DNA of 7,026 bases from an uncultured Desulfobulbaceae bacterium (lineage in GTDB: Bacteria > Desulfobacterota > Desulfobulbia > Desulfobulbales > Desulfobulbaceae), in contig CALZIH010000156.1 in the NCBI GenBank assembly GCA_945787305.1, positions 1 through 7,026 of the forward strand, given 5' to 3'. Shown in pieces: positions 5,484 to 7,026 of this stretch. Under the pieces are notes generated by a model that was given only the letters and a program-made list of their open reading frames with translations, was not told the DNA's origin and did no database searches. Position numbers and translations under genes: made by a program. Each line of letters starts with the position of its first letter. The stretch's first letter is position 1.

Positions 5484-6344
5484 CTAGTTAACATGGTCCG
5501 GTTTGTGGGGGTGGCACAAGCCGCAGGACATCTGTCCTTGTTGGTTGTTGTCTTCTTCAGGGCCATGGCACTCCAGGCAGGAAGCTGTTTCCTCGGAAAC
5601 AGCCGGAGCCACAGGTTTGAATTTTCCGTCTGCATACTCATTTAACATGATCACGGTCTGCATGGCGACTCTTCCTGCCACTTTGGCACACCGATCCTTT
5701 CTCTCATAGGTGGCTATCTCTGTATCATTGGCCATGGTCCAGGTGGATACCGAAATATGGCAAAGAGGTGAGCCCGGAACGACTCTTTTTTGTTTGGGAT
5801 ATTTGACGATTGCGTCGAACTCATCACTGGGATGGTTGTATGATGCATACCAGTTGATCAGGTCTTTGATCATCTTGTTATGGCTTTTCTCGTCATCTTT
5901 GGCGACCAGATTGATGATCGCGGAACACGATCCAATTGAACCGCAGAGTGTGCCTTGTCCGGCATAGCCCCCTGCCGCGTGGTGAAACATATTGTCGGGA
6001 ATAGTTGTGTACGGGTAACCTACTTTTTCTTTCAATAGGCTGAGGACCCCCAGCCATGCGCCTGAGCCTCAGCCGCCTTTTTCCAGATAATATTTATAGC
6101 CTCGTTTACCGGCCTCCAGTGGGTCGAGTTTTACATATTTCCATGGCAAAGGCGGTGCTGCCTGCGGCTCAGAGGTCGCTTCTGCTTCCCTTCCGGTGAA
6201 CAGGGCTCCGCCTGCGGCAACGGCTAATCCTCCGACTGTTACTGCGCCGGCAGTGTTTAAAAAGTTTCTTCGAGAAAGCGTGACATCCTGGCTGCTTTTT
6301 TCCGCTTCATCTTGTGTTGAGGATTTGTGTTGTGTCTCTTTCAT
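5484..6344 (-). CDS. Split-Soret-type dihaem cytochrome c, Tat-exported selenoprotein (UGA = Sec at residue 92)
   Basis: The reading frame runs from ATG 6344 (Shine-Dalgarno GAGGA, 5 nt upstream) to TAA 5484, 286 residues when TGA 6069-6071 is read as selenocysteine. The N-terminus carries a twin-arginine signal, SRRNFLNTAG (Arg25-Arg26), with a Gly/Ala-rich hydrophobic stretch to about residue 55. After it come KYYLEKGG-Sec92-GSGAW and KEKVGYPYTTIP, then GYAGQGTLCGSIGSCSA (Cys134, Cys140), SPLCHISVSTW (Cys195), DRCAKVAGR (Cys219), and two haem motifs at the C-terminus, CLECH 256-260 and CGLCH 274-278. This layout matches split-Soret cytochrome c of Desulfovibrio, related to the C_GCAxxG_C_C family, which binds two c haems plus an iron-sulfur centre. 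Sec92 stands where relatives have Cys. The sequence before and after the UGA belongs to one family, and a SECIS-like hairpin follows. The alternative, a pseudogene with a nonsense mutation, is unlikely. It should act in periplasmic electron transfer; its partner is unknown. Confidence 0.92.
6038..6055 (-). promoter_or_regulatory. Bacterial SECIS-like hairpin
   Basis: In the mRNA, GGCUGGG (6055-6049) pairs with CUCAGCC (6044-6038), seven pairs including one G-U, closing a GGUC loop (6048-6045). The loop begins 20 nt after the UGA. The Escherichia coli fdhF SECIS also shows a GGUC apical loop on a short stem at almost the same distance, and this GU-containing loop is what SelB recognises. The hairpin lies inside the coding region, as bacterial SECIS elements must. 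Confidence 0.82.
6069..6071 (-). other. Selenocysteine codon (UGA, residue 92)
   Basis: This in-frame TGA lies between GCGGC-rich codons for Gly-Gly and Gly-Ser-Gly-Ala-Trp. Automatic annotation would end the protein here as a 91-residue Tat-signal fragment and start a second 184-residue fragment at TTG 6035. Confidence 0.88.
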
Positions 6345-7015
6345 ATTGTTCCTCTATCCTTGATAGTTTAATGGAAAAGGCTGGTTTAAAGCCCATTGAG
6401 TTGGTTTCAATCATTGCCCTCAGCTTTGTGCTGTGGGTGAAAAACGCTCTTTGTAGTCAAGGGTTAATTGTCAGTCTGTCACGAATCGTTTGTGTATTGT
6501 GCGTACCTCCTTTGGAAAAGTGAGCAGCAGGCGCAAAGGATGCTTTAGGGTTTTTCGGAAATAGTTATTTCGTCAATTTTGATAAATACAGCGTGGTATG
6601 CGTTGAGCGTATGGGGTTCAACGAATAGCCAGCTCCTGTGCATGCGACTCAATTGATATAATGTTTTCGTATAACACACATTGTGTCACTTAATCAACTG
6701 AAATAATTGTGCAATAGTAATGAGTCGTTATTCATTTATTGTCAATGATAATGGCATTTTGCACTGTATTCTGTCAAAAGCTGGTGAAGAAAAGGCACGT
6801 TTTAAAGTAATAAATTTCGAACATAATTATTTCAACTTATTGGGTCGGGTACGTTTTGGCTGGATATTATCGGCTTTCATTGGGGAAGAGTGATTGCTGC
6901 TGGCCTGGCGTTGGAGAAAATGGTCACCTCTTCAGGATACGTGCGGGTGTTCCTTCAAAGGAAGGGGAGAGGGGAGCGTTACTGGAATATGGTAAGGTCT
7001 TGAAGGAAAGATTAA
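6345..7015. other. Divergent intergenic region, no supportable gene
   Basis: This AT-rich region lies between the minus-strand selenoprotein gene and a plus-strand gene expected beyond the window. It must hold promoters for both, but none is convincing. The best plus-strand -10 match is TATAAT at 6657-6662, with a poor -35. Frames open near 6840-6990 end at a TGA about 30 bp before the window-end Shine-Dalgarno sequence and have no start signal. On the minus strand, a strong ribosome-binding-like AAAGGAGGT near 6507-6515 is not followed by a start codon at usable distance. Confidence 0.4.
6649..6701. promoter_or_regulatory. Nested inverted repeats, candidate operator region
   Basis: TCAATTGAT (6649-6657) and ATCAACTGA (6693-6701) form a 9-bp inverted repeat with one mismatch. 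Between them lies ACACACATTGTGT (6674-6686), a palindrome with 5-bp arms. The outer repeat overlaps the TATAAT sequence at 6657. It could bind a regulator for either divergent gene; no known consensus is matched well enough to name one. Confidence 0.3.
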
Positions 7016-7026
7016 GGAAGGAGGAA
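7016..7026 (+). promoter_or_regulatory. Strong Shine-Dalgarno for a gene starting beyond the window
   Basis: GGAAGGAGGAA ends exactly at the window edge. The GGAGG core is an excellent match to the 16S rRNA tail, so a plus-strand start codon is expected within about the next ten bases. Confidence 0.6.

Noticed and set aside
5364..5967. Plus-strand open frames overlapping the split-Soret gene.
   Set aside because: Antisense shadows of the minus-strand selenoprotein; no start signals or family features.
5484..6035. A separate 183-residue protein starting at TTG 6035.
   Set aside because: That start would lack the Tat signal and the N-terminal part of the domain, and has no Shine-Dalgarno sequence. 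The upstream frame continues it through the UGA.
6314..6523. Plus-strand open frame of 69 codons.
   Set aside because: Overlaps the selenoprotein start in antisense and lacks a ribosome-binding site.
6740..6770. Fur-box-like GATAATGGCATTT.
   Set aside because: Only one half matches the repeat pattern; too weak to call.

Overview
The window looks like a chromosomal segment from an anaerobic, respiratory member of the former Deltaproteobacteria (Desulfobacterota; a Desulfuromonadales- or Desulfobulbales-type organism is my best guess). The reasons are a NapC/NirT-type inner-membrane multiheme cytochrome c, a Tat-exported split-Soret-type cytochrome c read through an in-frame UGA as a selenoprotein, a near-consensus sigma-54 promoter, and AT-rich repeat-bearing intergenic DNA. 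The taxonomic call is inference from gene content; no rRNA is present.

Layout. (1) 1-1409, minus strand: 5' part of a large membrane-anchored multiheme cytochrome c (three membrane helices, six haem motifs in view), cut by the window edge. A sigma-54 promoter lies at 1558-1572, with a perfect 16-bp palindrome and a cluster of three GTARCGCT half-sites upstream of it, placed like enhancer sites. (2) 1677-2336: low-coding-density DNA with open stretches broken by in-frame stops, including a possible decayed HPr-like gene. (3) 2337-4794, plus strand: a two-gene O-acylation module, an AlgI/DltB-type MBOAT acyltransferase and a membrane-anchored SGNH-hydrolase-like partner, overlapping by 26 bp if the GTG start is used. 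(4) 4795-5483: no convincing gene, but an intrinsic terminator about 370 bp after the operon, a strong two-tier hairpin, and two copies of a 55-bp direct repeat around further hairpins. (5) 5484-6344, minus strand: the split-Soret-type cytochrome c with Sec at residue 92 and a SECIS-like hairpin just after the UGA. (6) 6345-7026: about 680 bp between divergent genes, ending in a strong Shine-Dalgarno sequence for a plus-strand gene that begins just outside.

How they fit together. The two cytochromes point to electron transfer across the cytoplasmic membrane and in the periplasm. The first would take electrons from menaquinol and pass them to periplasmic or extracellular acceptors, and the second is a small periplasmic dihaem protein with an extra metal or redox centre. 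The MBOAT/SGNH pair probably acetylates an exported polysaccharide or envelope glycan, and nothing in the sequence ties it to the cytochromes. The most notable item is the selenoprotein: standard gene calling splits it into two pieces at the UGA and would miss both the Tat signal and the Sec residue of the mature protein.
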